NCBI RefSeq assembly: GCF_003860125.1
Contig: NZ_RQYL01000028.1
Coordinates: 1-39,053, forward strand
Direction of reading: 5' to 3'
Length of the DNA: 39,053 nt
DNA from: Fretibacterium sp. OH1220_COT-178
Lineage (GTDB): Bacteria > Synergistota > Synergistia > Synergistales > Aminobacteriaceae
A program made the position numbers and the translations under genes. Below the pieces are notes generated by a model that saw nothing but the letters and a program-made list of their open reading frames with translations, did no database searches and had not been told where the DNA came from. Below, piece by piece: positions 24,001 to 32,084 of this stretch. The stretch's first letter is position 1. Each line of letters starts with the position of its first letter.

Positions 24001-24631
24001 CGGCCTTGTTGATGGACAAAGAGCCGCCCCGGACGTCCAGGTCCGCGGTACCCCGGACCGGGATGCCGTTGACCGTCCCCGCGGCATCGATGGCCATGTC
24101 GGTGCCCCGGATGTCCGCCCCCACCTCGTCCACGTCGACGGTTCCCCATCTGGAGGTGAACCGGCTGTTGCGGAGGCTGACGCGATCGATGGGCACCTCG
24201 GAGTCCCCTCCGCCCTCGGGCAGATCGATGCGCTGGATCTCCGCGATGAACTGGTCCAGATCCATCGCGATTCCCCCGACGGAGAGCACCGAGAGTCGGG
24301 GGGCTCCCCTCAGCAGGGAAAAGAAATTGATTCGTCCGGACAGGGTTTTTGCCGAGAGGATCCTCTCTCCATTGCCGGCGGTCAGGGCGATGTCCGCGAA
24401 CGTGTATCCCCGGATCGGGTTGCCCCTCACTCCCGCGGCGGAGAGGATCATGCCGGTTCCTTCCTTGACGGCTTTTTGAGCCATATCGAGGACGGATTGT
24501 CCGCCGATGTCAATGAACGAGAGGATGGCGGCCGCAATGCCGAGCACGAGGGCGATGCTCATCAGGACGAGGGGAAGCTTGCGCACGCGCCGACGGGGAC
24601 GCACTGGCGGTTTGGGAGGTCCGTTACGCAT
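21050..24631 (-). CDS. AsmA/TamB-like large envelope protein
   Basis: This 1193-residue protein has a basic N-terminus, one membrane anchor (about 19-40) and a very long periplasmic part of repeated beta-strand units, in which SGTLDYKGAKLGG-like and GTIKGLMSKAP-like segments recur. The C-terminal third matches the AsmA pattern (LKTLKFSDTITASGVDVNAL, GFKGLDVATRLYGVNALRYTKV), and the last ~100 residues are Pro/Glu-rich with a final helix. Proteins of this superfamily (AsmA, YhdP, YdbH, TamB) span the periplasm and are thought to carry phospholipids to the outer membrane. That supports a diderm host. Start ATG 24631 is preferred over GTG 24640 because AAGGAAG is 8 bases upstream. A good promoter lies at 24759-24787, and the SH3 protein gene follows in the operon. 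Confidence 0.87.
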   Translation of the reverse strand: MRNGPPKPPVRPRRRVRKLPLVLMSIALVLGIAAAILSFIDIGGQSVLDMAQKAVKEGTGMILSAAGVRGNPIRGYTFADIALTAGNGERILSAKTLSGRINFFSLLRGAPRLSVLSVGGIAMDLDQFIAEIQRIDLPEGGGDSEVPIDRVSLRNSRFTSRWGTVDVDEVGADIRGTDMAIDAAGTVNGIPVRGTADLDVRGGSLSINKAEVGFGKAKILATGGLQPVSSSDSTTTMDLQGSVRGLDLKELSALWPAFLESEDFDGSANLDLEAKGTSDTLRLSGTLDYKGAKLGGYPVERFGAQLRYADQRLTLNDIQGSVLSIPIDGELAVAMRPGQRPSIMVRLQGRDASLEDLGKTFPTLAGMRGKVSDFTANIQGPTDALNGVVSLSAPRIELEGKGISDLALQVKLAKSDRATVNGKFLFEKSQGYIQGTVASLPASPRLDLTVKLVELDVTRIADLIPDSEKYGLAGKINATLGIKGPPSSPALVGTLQSPSFKAQGYTLVNPSVSFAYAKDVLTLQKSSGTLDGMPIQLTGTIKGLMSKAPAIDMRAQLSMSPDSLKAYVPDIANYKLKGEIRAGVKIEGKLPAPKISLVATSPALSALGNVSVKNLEVSTALGGNLLKSGRINVAIKAERAAASGAALSDISAEVAKEGPVVTLTSLSARSGPGTLSGSGTATFDGKNSKLNLNFDLDRLELAPLAAASGADLKGAFSGNLKLSGSPEAPELSLKGQSPAVTAQGAVLSHLALDLSGTPEAMKLNAFKAEVGGAPLTATGTIRTSPSVAADIAVRGDGLDLEALTAGYPDLKGQIKGKADLTFNLSGSGKGSRGTGVLSAAAVEAFGLRLSNVRLPLSLEGDAFKSSNGTLDLYGGRAKNNLTFDLKTLKFSDTITASGVDVNALAQDASGGLGGKITGQGSLSLKLSGSAGKAPGYIGTGQFTLGPGGVSGFKGLDVATRLYGVNALRYTKVSVPLEIQTGRLILKKGAVANAPDGDPLYRYARLAEDGTIKFDKTLYLMLEGNVNFQLLNALAGGALGGAGALLQGGAKQLTTGAGFEGLLKGALQGGRQGGAEADFRDVTAKVSGKAEFPSVSLVKVGPSSRPRQEAPATTSADVPTTEAPKKRIEEQITDTLIDALAPKKPQPAPVQEQPKTEEAVPSSSEPEPPAPSMEEQLKQRVGDELKKGLEGLFK

Positions 24632-24758
24632 GGAGTCCACTTCCTTTCAAAGGTGTCTCGAGAGTTCGTGGCGGGCATGGACGCCGCACTCGTGAACATG
24701 CGGGGGCGTATTGTCTCCGGAAAGCCGCAGGCGACCGGGCCCGTTCGATTCGGTGGGT

Positions 24759-24787
24759 ATTGTACGATGAGAGGCTATAAAATCCAA
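24759..24787 (-). promoter_or_regulatory. Promoter of the AsmA-like/SH3 operon
   Basis: On the minus strand TTGGAT (24787-24782) and TACAAT (24764-24759) are separated by exactly 17 bases. The leader to ATG 24631 would be about 120 nt. The rest of the 352-base gap to the divergent XRE gene is AT-rich towards 24850-24910, where that gene's promoter is expected but not clearly resolved. Confidence 0.65.
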
Positions 24788-24983
24788 CCGCGGTAATCCC
24801 TAAATTTATGAAGGAATTGAGAGGGGAGGGGCTCGAGTGGCGGTCGGACAAAAAATCCAAAAATCAGTCGATAATTTTATAAAACTTTCATGTTATATTG
24901 TAATAAACTTCAAGGCGATCCTGCACGGACTGCGCCTGGGGATAGGGCGAAGCGTTTTGTGAGGGAAAGGAGGTGCGACAGGG

Positions 24984-25406
24984 ATGAGCTCAATCGGAGC
25001 CAACATCAAAGCCCGCCGGCGGGAATTGGGGATGAACCAGGAGGAACTGGCCCGGAGGCTGGGAGTGACGCAGGCCAACATCAGCCGCATCGAGGCCAAC
25101 GTCAAGGGGCCGAGTGCGGATATGCTTCCCGAGATTGCGGAGGCGCTCTATTGCGATGTCCGAGACCTCCTGGGCGTGGAGCGTGATGGCGCGGCGGACG
25201 AGCGCGAACTCGACGGAGGTGCGAGAGCCTTCGTCCTGAAGGCTATGGAGAGCGACCCTCAGCTTGGGATGTACCTGCGCAGCTTTGTCAGAGATTCGGA
25301 CTCCTACACCGATGAGGACTGGAAATTTCTGGCCACGAGCCTGAAGCTGGCTCTGGGGTATGCCGCGGATGCCATCAAGGCCCGGCGCGTCAGCGGCAAT
25401 TTTTAG
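24984..25406 (+). CDS. XRE-family helix-turn-helix regulator
   Basis: The 140-residue protein has a Cro/C1-type helix-turn-helix at residues 5-60 (KARRRELGMNQEELARRLGV, then QANISRIEANVKGPS) and a helical C-terminal half with acidic and aromatic residues (SYTDEDWKFLATSLKLALGY) that may mediate dimerisation or bind the partner protease. ATG 24984 is preceded by AAAGGAGGTG about 9 bases away, an excellent site. The 3' end overlaps the ImmA/IrrE-type gene, so the two are coupled; in such pairs the protease typically cleaves the XRE repressor upon stress. No phage or conjugative genes are near, so it looks like a chromosomal stress or metabolic switch. Confidence 0.85.
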   Translation: MSSIGANIKARRRELGMNQEELARRLGVTQANISRIEANVKGPSADMLPEIAEALYCDVRDLLGVERDGAADERELDGGARAFVLKAMESDPQLGMYLRSFVRDSDSYTDEDWKFLATSLKLALGYAADAIKARRVSGNF

Positions 25407-25899
25407 GGCGAACCGGCTTTCCGCGTTCGGACCGGTGCCGAGCGAGGACGACGTTGTGCGGTCGCTGCTGGATGCGACGCTTCCCCTGATGCAGGCCCCT
25501 CCGGTCAACCTGGGGGTGATCTGCGAGTGGCTGGGAATAGAGGTCTACACTCAGCCTTGCCATTCCTTTGGGGCGCTCTTCATCGTCCGGGAGGGCAAGG
25601 GGATCCTGCTGGTCAACTCCGCCATGGCCCAGGGCCGAGCCCGCTTTTCCATCGCTCACGAGTTGGGGCATCTGCTCCTTCGGCACGACCCCGTCGGTCG
25701 CATCGGAGATCCTCGGGATCCCGTCCAGGAACGCCAGGCCGACCAGTTCGCCTCCGAGCTCCTGATGCCCGCCTCTCTGCTGCGGCACGACCGCGACAGC
25801 TTGTCCCTGAGCACGCTTTGCCGTCGCTATCGCGTGTCGCAGCAAGCCATGCGAATCCGGCTGGAGCGGTTGGGGTGTGAACCGGTTCCCATGCGGTAG
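25360..25899 (+). CDS. ImmA/IrrE-family metallopeptidase
   Basis: The protein contains the zinc signature HELGH at residues 100-104 and the downstream ERQADQFASELLMP region that supplies the third ligand, both typical of the ImmA/IrrE (DUF955) family. Relatives cleave XRE-type repressors (ImmA on ImmR, IrrE/PprI on DdrO). A short helical region (about 155-175, RVSQQAMRIRLERLG) follows, as in many members. The start is uncertain: ATG 25360 gives 179 residues and overlaps the XRE gene by 47 bases, ATG 25369 is close by, and GTG 25435 would give 154 residues with no overlap; none has a clear ribosome site. The obvious substrate is the XRE protein encoded directly upstream. Confidence 0.85.
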   Translation: MPRMPSRPGASAAIFRANRLSAFGPVPSEDDVVRSLLDATLPLMQAPPVNLGVICEWLGIEVYTQPCHSFGALFIVREGKGILLVNSAMAQGRARFSIAHELGHLLLRHDPVGRIGDPRDPVQERQADQFASELLMPASLLRHDRDSLSLSTLCRRYRVSQQAMRIRLERLGCEPVPMR

Positions 25900-26011
25900 G
25901 CGGGCTTGATGGATCCGGGAACGGAATGCCGTAAAGACCTGAATTTTTGGGCACCCCCCTGCACCATCCTCGCGACGGGGAGGGGAGCCCCACACTAAGG
26001 AGAGTCGATCG

Positions 26012-27847
26012 ATGCTGTCTGTAGTGCTGTTCTTTTCCTTCCTCGTTCTTTTTCTCCGGATGGGATCGAGCGTCCGTCCCGCCTGTGCCTGCACCACGGT
26101 CCTGGTCGGCAGGGACGCCTCCGAGACCGGGGAGGTGCTCGTCGGCCACAACGAGGACAGCGGAGGCCGGTACGTCATGCGCACGCACCTCGTGCCGAGC
26201 CTGGAGCGAAGGCAGGGGGGTATCCGTTTCGAGCCCGACATGGCGGAATTGCCCCTGACGGAGGCACGGGCGCGTCTGTTCTGGTCCGAGGCCCGTCCGT
26301 TCGTGCCGGACGGCGGGGCCTCGTTCTGTGATTTCTTCGTCAACGGCCACGGTGTCGTTCTGTGCAGCGACAACTGTACGGCCTCTCGGGAGGATCGCCC
26401 CGAGCTGACGGACGGCGGGGTCGGCTACGGCATTCGTCGTCTGGTGTCCGAGGGGGCCCGGAGCGCCGCCCACGCCGTGGAGCTCGCGGCCGGTCTGCTG
26501 GACCGGTTCGGATATGCCAGCAGCGGCCGTTCCTACCACTTTGCGGACAAAAACGAGATTTGGGTGCTTCAGGTCGTCCACGGCAAACATTATGCGGTGA
26601 AGCGCGTGCCGGACGACGAGGTGTACCTCAATCCCAACCACTACACCATTCGGGATGCGGATCCCCATGCGCCGGGGTACGAGGAGCTTGTGGAATACGC
26701 GCGCTCCCGCGGCTGGTACGACCCCTCCCGGGGACCTTTCGATTTCGCCCTGGCCTATCAGGCTCCGGACTCGCGCGGCGTGCCGCACAACGTCCACCGC
26801 CATGTCCGAGGGCTCTCGATACTTCTCGAGCGGGACATGGAGCATCTGCTTGAGCCTGGTGCGGAGCTGCCCTTCTCGGTTCGTCCCCCGCGTCCCGTCG
26901 GGGTCCGAACGGTGAAGAAAATCCTGAGGACGCATTTCGAGGGGACCTCGTCGGACGTCTCGGGGGGTGCGTCGCCGCACTTCATGGCCACGCGTCCGAT
27001 ATGCGCCTCCACGACGCTCGAGAGCAACATTGTCCAGATACGTGAGGAGCCCGAGATGATCCTCATCCACCGAGCTCTGGGACGGCCATGTCTTGCGCCT
27101 TACGTTCCCTGGTATTTCGGCATCACCTCCGTACCCCCCGGCTGCGGCGCCTCTGATCCCGAGAAGGCGTTGGCGACGCATTTCGCCGTACCGGCCTCCG
27201 ATATGGATTGCGCGGACACGCCCTGGTTCCGCCATACGGCCCTGCAGGCTGCAGCCGACATCCTAGGTGGAGCGCGTGCCTCAAAGGTCCGTGAGGGAAT
27301 CCTGGAGATCGAATCGCGGTTCGGGGAGGAGCTTCTGGACCTCGATTCCAGGGTGCGGGACTGTTTTCGCTCCGATCCCGTCCAGGCCGCGTCCATGCTG
27401 AACGGGGCCGTCGAGACGTGGATGGCCCGGGCTGCGGAGGAGATGAAGGCGCTGTATGACGGACTCGGCATCCTGGATGCCGAGCTTGTCGGGGATCTGG
27501 ATGCGGACGCTTCCGAGGCGCCCTTCGTCCTTCGGGTGAAGGGGGGGGGCGCGGGGCCGAATGCCTCGGAGGTGCTCCTCGACAGGACTTTGTGTGGGCC
27601 GCATTACCTGGCTCCGTCGCGCTGGTCCGTGGCCGCCGAGGCGTCGGAGGATGACGGAGGGCTCCGGCTGACCTTCCGGGGCGGAGACTGGTTCAGGACC
27701 GCCGTCCCCTGCCTCACCGACCTGTGGATCGCCCTGGAGGACCGGTCCGGGACGCGGCGTGCCGCACGCGCTCTGGTCCACATTCGCAAGAGTTCCGCCC
27801 AAGTCGCTCGAGCGGGCGGGGGGCGGTCGGCGTGCGATTGCGCATAG
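26012..27847 (+). CDS. Secreted C69-family dipeptidase
   Basis: Peptidase family C69 (U34) enzymes are N-terminal nucleophile hydrolases that cleave dipeptides. The 611-residue product has a hydrophobic signal sequence (about 3-15) ending shortly before the catalytic Cys27, which opens the conserved CTTVLVGRDAS motif; the region HNEDSGGRYV, the segment GGYGIRR-like GGVGYGIRRLV and the YASSGRSYHFADKNEIW block are typical too. The enzyme is probably exported and becomes active after removal of the leader. AAGGAGAG lies about 10 bases before ATG 26012. The S58 peptidase gene starts 16 bases before its stop, so the two form a peptide-use unit. About 110 non-coding bases separate it from the ImmA-type gene; I see no clear promoter there. 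Confidence 0.9.
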   Translation: MLSVVLFFSFLVLFLRMGSSVRPACACTTVLVGRDASETGEVLVGHNEDSGGRYVMRTHLVPSLERRQGGIRFEPDMAELPLTEARARLFWSEARPFVPDGGASFCDFFVNGHGVVLCSDNCTASREDRPELTDGGVGYGIRRLVSEGARSAAHAVELAAGLLDRFGYASSGRSYHFADKNEIWVLQVVHGKHYAVKRVPDDEVYLNPNHYTIRDADPHAPGYEELVEYARSRGWYDPSRGPFDFALAYQAPDSRGVPHNVHRHVRGLSILLERDMEHLLEPGAELPFSVRPPRPVGVRTVKKILRTHFEGTSSDVSGGASPHFMATRPICASTTLESNIVQIREEPEMILIHRALGRPCLAPYVPWYFGITSVPPGCGASDPEKALATHFAVPASDMDCADTPWFRHTALQAAADILGGARASKVREGILEIESRFGEELLDLDSRVRDCFRSDPVQAASMLNGAVETWMARAAEEMKALYDGLGILDAELVGDLDADASEAPFVLRVKGGGAGPNASEVLLDRTLCGPHYLAPSRWSVAAEASEDDGGLRLTFRGGDWFRTAVPCLTDLWIALEDRSGTRRAARALVHIRKSSAQVARAGGGRSACDCA

Positions 27848-28890
27848 CCGACCTCGGCCTTTCGGTCGGAACGATGCGTTCCGGCCCTCGCGGGGCCATA
27901 ACCGACGTTCCGGGGGTTCGGGTCGGCCATTGCACCCTGGACGCCCCCGATAGGGGCGTCCACACGGGCGTGACCGCCGTGGTGCCGGCGCCGGGCAGCC
28001 TGTTTCGGGAGAAGCTCGCGGCGGGGGTGGCGGTCTTCAACGGCTTCGGAAAGAGCATGGGGCTGATTCAGCTTCAGGAGAAGGGGACGCTCGAGACGCC
28101 TATCGTTCTGACGGGCGTCTCGAGCGCCGGCGCCCTCTATGATGCCCTGTTCCGCAGAGCCATGGAGGAGCATCCCGAGATCTGCGCGACGGATGGCAGC
28201 GTCAATCCCGTGGTGTGCGAGTGCAACGACAGTTTCCTGAACGATGCCCGCCAGGCGCGGCTGAGTCGGGAACATTTGGACTCGGCCATCGATTCCGCTG
28301 CTGCGGACTTCGCCGAGGGGGCTGTCGGAGCGGGGCGGGGCATGTCCTGCTTCCATCTCAAGGGAGGGATCGGCAGCGCTTCGCGGCTTGTAGCGCTCTC
28401 CGGGCACGATTTTGTGGTCGGGGCGCTCGTCAACGCCAACTTCGGGAGGATGGAGGATCTGATTCTTTCCGGACGTCGAGTCGGGCCCCAACTGAGGGCG
28501 TTGACGGAGGCGGCCCCGGACAGGGAGAGCGGGTCGGTCATCATCGTCCTGGCAACGGATGCTCCTCTGGATTCGCGTCAGCTCGCCCGCCTGGCCCGGC
28601 GCAGCTTCATCGGAATCGGAAGAACGGGCTCCTCCGTGGGGGACGGCAGCGGGGACATCGCCTTGGCCGTGTCGACCTCCGCGCGGATTCCCCATAAGGC
28701 CCCTCCCGGAGGGACGATCGCCCTTCGCGTTCTGCACGAGGACCACATCGACCCCTTCTTCAAGGCGGCGGTGGAGGCCACGGAGGAGAGCGTGCTGAAT
28801 GCGCTTGCCGCCGCGGAGGACCTCAGAGGGCGCGACGGACACCTGAGACTGGGGCTGGCCGGACTTCTCCCCGGCCTCGAGGGCGTTTGA
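27832..28890 (+). CDS. S58/P1-family self-processing aminopeptidase (DmpA-like)
   Basis: The family includes DmpA and BapA aminopeptidases, which cleave themselves into two chains. The 352-residue product begins with the usual ITDVPGVRVGHCTL, has GVSSAGALYDAL and the self-cleavage motif KGGIGSASR, where cutting between Gly181 and Ser182 would free the nucleophile Ser182. The C-terminal part contains FIGIGRTGSSVGDGSGDIALAVST, also typical. Start GTG 27832 is taken because homology begins just after it; it overlaps the C69 gene by 16 bases and has only a weak G-rich site upstream. No signal peptide is seen, so the enzyme is probably cytoplasmic. With the C69 dipeptidase it suggests sequential breakdown of peptides. 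Confidence 0.9.
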   Translation: MRLRIADLGLSVGTMRSGPRGAITDVPGVRVGHCTLDAPDRGVHTGVTAVVPAPGSLFREKLAAGVAVFNGFGKSMGLIQLQEKGTLETPIVLTGVSSAGALYDALFRRAMEEHPEICATDGSVNPVVCECNDSFLNDARQARLSREHLDSAIDSAAADFAEGAVGAGRGMSCFHLKGGIGSASRLVALSGHDFVVGALVNANFGRMEDLILSGRRVGPQLRALTEAAPDRESGSVIIVLATDAPLDSRQLARLARRSFIGIGRTGSSVGDGSGDIALAVSTSARIPHKAPPGGTIALRVLHEDHIDPFFKAAVEATEESVLNALAAAEDLRGRDGHLRLGLAGLLPGLEGV

Positions 28891-28928
28891 TCCGTGGCGG
28901 CGAGCGCCTGTCGCGGATCGGATTTTGT
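28889..28928 (+). terminator. Hairpin at the end of the peptidase operon
   Basis: GATCCGTG (28889-28896) pairs with CGCGGATC (28912-28919, one G-T pair) and is followed by GGATTTTG. It overlaps the stop codon and gives only a modest T run. Confidence 0.45.
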
Positions 28929-28954
28929 CGTCGGATTCGCATTCCTCCGCCGTC

Positions 28955-28978
28955 GTCCCTTGCCCTGAGGGACTTTTT
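28955..28978 (+). terminator. Rho-independent terminator before the GGDEF-EAL gene
   Basis: GTCCCT (28955-28960) and AGGGAC (28968-28973) form a stem with a 7-base loop, followed by TTTTT. It separates the peptidase pair from the signalling gene. Confidence 0.8.
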
Positions 28979-29074
28979 GAAATATCCTGTATGGACGAAC
29001 TTGAGGTGCGGTTCCTTTCTCTTTGGGGCAGGAAATCGGTTTCTCCATGAATCTGTGTCGTCGGGGAATGGTGG

Positions 29075-31516
29075 ATGTTCATGACTGTGCAGCTGGTACG
29101 ACCTCGCTTCAAGTGGATTACCGTCAGCCTCCTGTTTTTTGTCGCCGGCGTGTACCTCTATTATCGTCACATGTGGATTCAGGATAGGGATGCCGTTCTG
29201 AGGTCCATCGACGATCGCCTCGCGGTCGCCGCGGATCTGGTGCCGTTGCTCCTGTCCCCGGATTTTCACGACAGGGCCGTGGCTCCCGGATCGATTGCGC
29301 TCGAGGAGGAACTCCTCAATCGGCAACGGATCAACGAATTCGTCGGGATTCAGGGGCTGCGCTACGCCCAGACTCTGGTGCGATCCGGGGGCAGGTTCTA
29401 TTTTTCCGCCCCTACCGTGAGCAAGAAAGAGGCGAGGGAGCGGGGCTCATGGTATTTCTATCCTTACGACGACATTCCCGAACCCCTGGCCCGGGTCTAT
29501 GATTCCGGGCAGGCGTCCTATCTGAGCTACGAGGATCAATGGGGGGAATATCGCTCTTTGTGCAAGCGCTTCTCCAGTCCCGGCGGCGTTCCGTACCTGG
29601 TGCTTGTCGATGTCGGCAAGGGAACGGTGCGACACCTCCTGGCGCAAACCTTTTTCAAGCCCCTTCTTTCGGCGCTCTATATCCTTCTGATCATGTCTCC
29701 GCTGGGGTGCATCCTATGGGTGATGGGCCTGGACCTCCGGGATGCCAACGCAAGGCTGGAGGCCGCCAACGCGGGTCTATCGAAACGGCTCGATGCCCAG
29801 CGCGACTGGCTCTTTGATGTCGAGTCCGCAATCCGGGAGGGGCAGGACAGGCTGGAACAGGTGCAGGAGCTGCATCAAAACAGCCTGGCGGGGCTCTTGA
29901 CGTTTGACGGCGAGGGACGGATCACGGAGATCAATCAGGCGGCCCTCGACATCCTGGGTGCGGAACATCGGGAGGGGATCAGCCTGGCCGATTTCGGCGG
30001 CCCCTTCTTCTGGGACCGTCTCTCGCGCCGGATCCAAAATGCGGAAATTGAGAACGAGGACAGCTTTTCGGAGGAGATCGGCATCCACAAGATGGACGGG
30101 ACGCCCTCGATCCTGCTGATGCGCGTCGGCATGGCGCCTCGGGAGGAGGGAGACGTCCAACCCCTCTACTACGCTTCCTTCGTCGACATCTCCGAGTTGA
30201 AGAGCAGCCAGGAACAGCTGTCCTTCATGGCCTGTCACGATGTCCTCACGGGGTTGTTGAACCGCTCGGGACTGCGGCAGGTTCTGGCCGACAAGGCGGA
30301 GCTCTATGGCCGGTCGCCGACCGTCTTCGTCCTTGCCGTCCGCGATTTCAAGCGCATCAATGCGGCGCTCGGCGTCAGCACCGGGGATTCCGTCCTGGTT
30401 GAACTGACCCGTCGGCTCAGGGGGACGATGGCCCCGAACGAGGAGTTGGCCCGCCTGGGGGGCATGGAGTTCGCCGTGGTCTCCTTTGACGTCGTCGACT
30501 CCGAGGAGTCGGAGGCGGCGGCGCATCGCCTCTTGAGCGCCCTGGAGGAACCCTTCCTGGTTGACGACCGAAAGTTCATGTTGTCCGGAAGCGTCGGAAT
30601 CATGATGCCCCGCGACAACGGGACGATCGACGAGACGATCTCCGGGGCGGCCCTCGCCGCCGCCGAGGCCAAGCGGAGGGAGCGAAATTGCGTCCTCTTC
30701 TTCAGCGATCGCCTGAGGACGCGCAACGTCAACTCCATCGAGATGGAGAACTGGCTGCGTGACGCAATTTTTCAGGAGAGCTTCAGGATCGTATTTCAGC
30801 CGATCGTGGAGATTCGAAACCGACGGGTGCGCGGCGTCGAGGCCCTGGTGCGCTGGGTCGGACCCAACGGCAGGCCGATGAGTCCCGAGGACTTCATCCC
30901 CATGGCCGAGGAGACCGGGATGATGCAGTCCCTGTCCGCGCTCCTTTTCAGGTTGACGGCCCAGGAATTTCTGAAGCTCCAGCGGGCTGTTCCGGACATC
31001 TACCTCAGCCTGAACGTATCCCCCGTGCTCTTCCGGGACAACCTCGTCGAGTCCATGCTGCGGGATTTTATCGAGAAAAGAGGAGTTTCTCCCTCAGACG
31101 TCCTTCTCGAGATCACCGAGACGGCGCTCATCGCCGACATGGAGAACTGCCGAGGCGCTTTGGTGCGCCTGACGGACAAGGGCTACACCATGGCCATCGA
31201 CGATTTCGGGGTCGGCAACTCCTCCATATCCTACCTGCAGAATTTCCCGGTCAGAAAACTCAAAATCGACAAGTCCTTCGTCCAGAGGATCGGGTCCCAC
31301 GAGGAGGACTGGACCCTCATCCGCGCCATTCTGCGCATGAGCGAGGTGCTCCGGGTCGACGTCGTCGCGGAGGGCGTCGAGACGGAGGAGCAGGAGCGCC
31401 TTTTGGGCGAATTGGGTTGTCCCCTGGGTCAGGGCTACTTGTATTATCGTCCGATGGACCTCGAAACGTGTCTGAAGGCCCTTGGTGCCCGTGAAGCGGG
31501 AGATACGGATGTCTAG
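29075..31516 (+). CDS. Membrane PAS-GGDEF-EAL protein, probable c-di-GMP phosphodiesterase
   Basis: The 813-residue protein has a membrane segment (13-30), a periplasmic sensor region (about 31-195), a second membrane segment (about 199-218), a coiled coil (about 222-265), a PAS domain (about 266-375), a GGDEF domain (about 385-545) and an EAL domain (about 560-805). The GGDEF motif reads GGMEF (462-466) and both acidic metal residues of the upstream motif are replaced (VLAVRDFKRIN), so cyclase activity is very unlikely. The EAL domain keeps E589, N647, E679, D709-D710, K730 and the QGYLYYRPM end, so it should hydrolyse c-di-GMP. Start ATG 29075 has a weak site (GGTGG); ATG 29081 is possible. 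Its stop overlaps the next gene by 8 bases. The signal it senses is unknown. Confidence 0.9.
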   Translation: MFMTVQLVRPRFKWITVSLLFFVAGVYLYYRHMWIQDRDAVLRSIDDRLAVAADLVPLLLSPDFHDRAVAPGSIALEEELLNRQRINEFVGIQGLRYAQTLVRSGGRFYFSAPTVSKKEARERGSWYFYPYDDIPEPLARVYDSGQASYLSYEDQWGEYRSLCKRFSSPGGVPYLVLVDVGKGTVRHLLAQTFFKPLLSALYILLIMSPLGCILWVMGLDLRDANARLEAANAGLSKRLDAQRDWLFDVESAIREGQDRLEQVQELHQNSLAGLLTFDGEGRITEINQAALDILGAEHREGISLADFGGPFFWDRLSRRIQNAEIENEDSFSEEIGIHKMDGTPSILLMRVGMAPREEGDVQPLYYASFVDISELKSSQEQLSFMACHDVLTGLLNRSGLRQVLADKAELYGRSPTVFVLAVRDFKRINAALGVSTGDSVLVELTRRLRGTMAPNEELARLGGMEFAVVSFDVVDSEESEAAAHRLLSALEEPFLVDDRKFMLSGSVGIMMPRDNGTIDETISGAALAAAEAKRRERNCVLFFSDRLRTRNVNSIEMENWLRDAIFQESFRIVFQPIVEIRNRRVRGVEALVRWVGPNGRPMSPEDFIPMAEETGMMQSLSALLFRLTAQEFLKLQRAVPDIYLSLNVSPVLFRDNLVESMLRDFIEKRGVSPSDVLLEITETALIADMENCRGALVRLTDKGYTMAIDDFGVGNSSISYLQNFPVRKLKIDKSFVQRIGSHEEDWTLIRAILRMSEVLRVDVVAEGVETEEQERLLGELGCPLGQGYLYYRPMDLETCLKALGAREAGDTDV

Positions 31517-32084
31517 AGAACGGCGTTCCATACTTCCTCGGCGCCTCTCCCCGAGGAAACTGGTGTCCCTGGGGCCCAAAGGGTTGGCGGTATTCCTGGC
31601 GCTTCTGCTTCTGGGGATCACTATCGAATATTGGGAGAAGCGCACCGGCGACTTTCTGGAGGGGACCGTCGCGACCGTCGTCGACGGAGACACCTTGGTG
31701 GTGGACGTGTCGGGGGATCATCGAAGGGTTCGTCTGATCGGGGTCGATACGCCCGAGACGGTCCATCCCCGCAAGCCCGTCCAGTACTATGGGCGCGAGG
31801 CCAGCGACTTCACCAAGCGGTCGCTCCTGGGGCGTCGCGTATGGCTGGAGTACGACGTCGCGCCTCTGGACCGTTACCGGCGGCACCTGGCCTACGTTTG
31901 GCTGGAGGAGCCCGGAAGGAGCGAGGAGGCCGTGCGGCGGGGGATGTTCAATGCCCGTCTGCTGCTGGAGGGGTACGGACGCCTCCTGACCGTTCAGCCC
32001 AATGTGCGTCATGCCGACCTGTTCACGGTCTTTCAAACCGAGGCACGGACGGCGGGGCGCGGCTTGTGGGGTCTAAAACGCTGA
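31509..32084 (+). CDS. Membrane-anchored thermonuclease-fold (SNase) protein
   Basis: The 191-residue product has a basic N-terminus, one membrane segment (about 25-40) and a staphylococcal-nuclease domain (about 49-190). The motif VDGDTLVV and the following RRVRLIGVDTPET contain the residues expected for calcium binding and catalysis, so it should cut DNA or RNA, probably outside the cytoplasmic membrane. ATG 31509 has GGGAG about 7 bases upstream and overlaps the previous stop by 8 bases. The next gene overlaps it by 19 bases, so all three are co-translated. A role in using extracellular DNA as nutrient, or in dispersing biofilm DNA together with the c-di-GMP phosphodiesterase, is plausible but inferred. 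Confidence 0.88.
   Translation: MSRERRSILPRRLSPRKLVSLGPKGLAVFLALLLLGITIEYWEKRTGDFLEGTVATVVDGDTLVVDVSGDHRRVRLIGVDTPETVHPRKPVQYYGREASDFTKRSLLGRRVWLEYDVAPLDRYRRHLAYVWLEEPGRSEEAVRRGMFNARLLLEGYGRLLTVQPNVRHADLFTVFQTEARTAGRGLWGLKR

Noticed and set aside
24984-25899. Prophage or conjugative element marked by XRE-ImmA
   Set aside because: No integrase, structural phage gene or relaxase is near; the only recombinase in the window is the chromosomal XerC type far upstream.
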